DNA of 64,000 nt from Paramacrobiotus metropolitanus (Eukaryota > Tardigrada > Eutardigrada > Parachela > Macrobiotidae). Where the stretch lies: the NCBI RefSeq assembly GCF_019649055.1, contig NW_026570248.1, forward strand, positions 1-64,000, in the 5' to 3' direction. The stretch's first letter is position 1. Every line of letters starts with the position of its first letter. Positions 61,562-64,000 of the stretch are shown in pieces. Under the pieces are notes generated by a model, which made no database searches, was not told the origin of the DNA, and saw nothing but the letters and a program-made list of their open reading frames with translations. The position numbers and the translations under genes were made by a program.

Positions 61562-64000
61562 AACGAAAAAAAATAAAAGTTTCGGTGATGTAGACCTCGA
61601 GGTAGTTATTAATGTGCTTTATTACCACATGCTACTATATTATCAGCTGAGATTGACAGTGTAGAAACTGCAACGTGTACCTGGATATGAAAAGTTCAGT
61701 TAGTTATGCTCTACAAAGGTCACTAATACTTACCCTTCCTCCTGGCTACGGATGTAAGCTGCAGCGCATTACAGTATACATGGCGGTCCATGTGCATTCT
61801 GTATTATACGTGAAAGCTTTGTACAATTGTATTTCATCACCTGAAACATACTTTTTCGAAACAATATTATAAAAGCTGAAGCTGATGACAATATTATATT
61901 TTCAATCTTATTGTTGCAGTCTTTGATAAGGGTTGCAGTGTAATTTTTGCTGCATTATGAAAACAAATACAAATTGCCGCGGTGACATGCAAGATTTTTA
62001 AAAAAATGTATCGTCTGGCCGGTATGGTATGGCTAAGCAGTAAGCATACATCACAAAATTTATTTCTCTGGGTGCAAGTGGCTTTTGGTAAAAGCAGTTT
62101 AAAATTCATAAGAACTGGTCGAATTTTTACCTTACTGCAAAATAAAATAGTGGTTTAAAAATTCTGTAATAATATGTTGCACCCAGACTAAGCTATCCTG
62201 AACAGTTTTCATAATATTATACGAACACAGATGCAACTGCATATTTGCTGAAGCGTGACCATACAGTAGGGTATGCAGTGAATGCGTGCCGGACAGTTTC
62301 CACCAGTTGCATAAATTGCACGAGTACTGCACTAACTTGGAGTCCACCTGTGCTAAGATTATATATAGATCTGTTGATTTTATTTCTTCCTGATTGCTTG
62401 CCCTCCGCAGGCATATATCTAGTGCAATACAAGATTAATTTTGACTGCTAAATTTTGATACAAATAGTATTGTTGTAACAGTATTTGTGGGCACATTTTT
62501 GCAGAGTACTTTCATTTCATTGGGTGTTTCATTACGATTTACGTGGAAAGTTTCTTTTATGTGGGATTTAATTTTTTATTTATTTTTCCATTCGTGCATT
62601 ATTTTCGTGCATTCGGCACTGCAGCTATTATTAGCACCTTCCACGCTTTAATCACCTTTCACGCGATTTTCACCAGTTCGACAACAAAACCCTTTTGCAA
62701 TACCGAAATCGGTATCGGTGTAATTGGGATCAATCGGAGAAATTTGAACGAAACTACTGCGTATTACAGCCAGGTAGGCACAAAAACCGCGCACGTATCG
62801 ACGGTACCGTTATTTTTAACCGGCTAATTTATTCATCTGAAAATCTTTATCTGCAGACTAAAATCAAAACATTATACTCTAGATATTCAATGTAACCGGC
62901 TGCTGTATCGAACCATCCGGCTGTTCATGGACGTGCAGTATACTTAAGTACAATTACTAAGCAGTTAATAACAATTATTCTTATTAGTTATCAACGCCAG
63001 ATCTTCGAGCGCCATTAGTGCACAAAGATGGAAAAAATGTTTAAATGTTGGCAGTGTTTAACAGCGCTGTTTTCCAGTATCATCCTACCAAACCTGCCAT
63101 GTAAACAATATCCACCGATGTAATAAATTACAGAAGTTTATACCAGCAATTTCACACTGGTTTGTAATTATATAAATAAATTTTCCATCAACAATTTTGC
63201 AGACGGCAATCGACTGTTTCTGTGAACCAAATCATGACAACCACTTTTCAAAAACCGAATAAATATTTTATTTGAATTTGACTACCGAGCAGAACTAAAA
63301 ATGTAATAAATAAATTTGCTCCTGAATTAGGAAGCTGGTCAACACTTAAACACTATATCTACTATGGCTAGCCTTGACTTCAATTTATATAGATTTTATT
63401 CGCTCTGGCGATATAATACTGCCATAAGTTTCCTATAAAAGTGAAAGATTTGCACCGATTTGATCTGCTTTAAAATAATTATGTACACGTAATTTTGGTA
63501 AGTTTCAGTTTTATTTTATCGGACGCAAATGTCGTTACACTTTCACATGTGCAAGCGCAATTCGTTAACATTGCTCAATTAGACGATATGCGGAACGAAT
63601 GCTATTTACCGCCAATAAAACGACATCAATATGCTGACTACACAGTCTGCCGGTTGATGTCTTGTCAAGCACATCCAGATCGCAGCCTTCGATCATCGTT
63701 TTTGTCAGTTCATTACACCAACAAAAAATGTACTATGAAGGCCAATCAAACGCTGTTTTTGCTCGTGAAAATGCTTTTGAACCAGACTTATCAACAACTT
63801 TCGTTTTCATATCTTACTAATAACAAATAAGTAGGATTGATCAAACTCAAAGAACATGCGATTTGGCAGCCGGTAGTAATTATGTACATCGAAAAATTAC
63901 CAAATAGTAAGTAGCAGTTAAAAATTTTTTGCTTCCTCTAAAGATGCACGTGTCCAGCGTAGAAACGAATGAGAATCTCGTATTAATAAAATGCATATGT
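61562..64000. other. Gene-free right end
   Basis: AT-rich. ORFs of 94 codons (62543-62827) and 111 codons (63495-63830) lack domains or matching splice signals. No RNA gene or repeat was recognised. Confidence 0.5.

Noticed and set aside
63495-63830. 111-codon ORF near the right edge
   Set aside because: No domain, no splice partner, AT-rich surroundings; could be chance.
1-64000. tRNA, rRNA or snRNA genes
   Set aside because: No cloverleaf or conserved box sequences were seen by eye; a covariance-model scan would be needed to exclude them.

Overview
The window is nuclear DNA of an invertebrate animal. Every long gene is animal-like. Introns are short (mostly 50-500 bp) with GT-AG ends, and about a dozen genes sit in 64 kb. 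A chitin-binding type 2 protein, a kainate-type glutamate receptor, a Frizzled receptor and an EXT1 homologue point to an ecdysozoan. The compact layout and fast-evolving copies of EXT1 and ACAD9 would fit a tardigrade, but the sequence does not prove that; an arthropod remains possible.

Layout. 1-7.6 kb (+): 3' part of a filamin gene with about 14 Ig-like repeats ending in the dimerisation repeat, with many single-base homopolymer frameshifts. 10.3-11.9 kb (+): small GPI-anchored Ly6/uPAR-like protein. 13.0-14.5 kb (+): secreted lysozyme-like protein, also with one homopolymer frameshift. 15.6-17.7 kb (-): Frizzled receptor, preceded by about 5.6 kb without genes. 23.4-26.5 kb (-): EXT1 heparan sulfate polymerase, head to head with ACAD9-like acyl-CoA dehydrogenase (27.4-31.5 kb, +, 18 exons). 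31.7-37.4 kb: gene-poor block with at least three tandem-repeat families and GC-rich palindromes. 37.4-38.5 kb (+): unrecognised secreted protein with about five 18-residue Leu/Arg repeats and a lysine-rich tail. 41.2-45.2 kb (+): class A peptide-type GPCR (8 exons), tail to tail with a kainate-type glutamate receptor (45.6-50.6 kb, -, 13 exons). 52.4-54.7 kb (+): mitochondrial GDP-forming succinyl-CoA ligase beta subunit, tail to tail with a SAM methyltransferase (55.3-56.1 kb, -). 57.3-58.6 kb (+): intronless orphan ORF of 422 codons. 59.9-61.4 kb (+): secreted Gly/Ser-rich chitin-binding protein. 61.4-64.0 kb: no gene seen.

The genes do not form a pathway; this is an ordinary stretch of a compact animal genome. 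ACAD9 and SUCLG2 are mitochondrial; Frizzled, EXT1, the GPCR and the glutamate receptor belong to signalling or the cell surface; four smaller products are secreted or anchored outside the cell. Exon models were built by hand from splice signals and reading-frame phase. All except filamin and the lysozyme-like gene close in frame from start to stop.

Most worth a second look: the secreted Leu/Arg-repeat protein, the stacked repeat arrays at 31.8-34.4 kb, replaced catalytic-site residues in EXT1 and ACAD9, the intronless orphan at 57.3 kb, a 33-bp near-perfect palindrome carrying two TATCGATA sites, and a 215-bp element with 15-bp terminal inverted repeats. No wholly new multi-gene system could be demonstrated.
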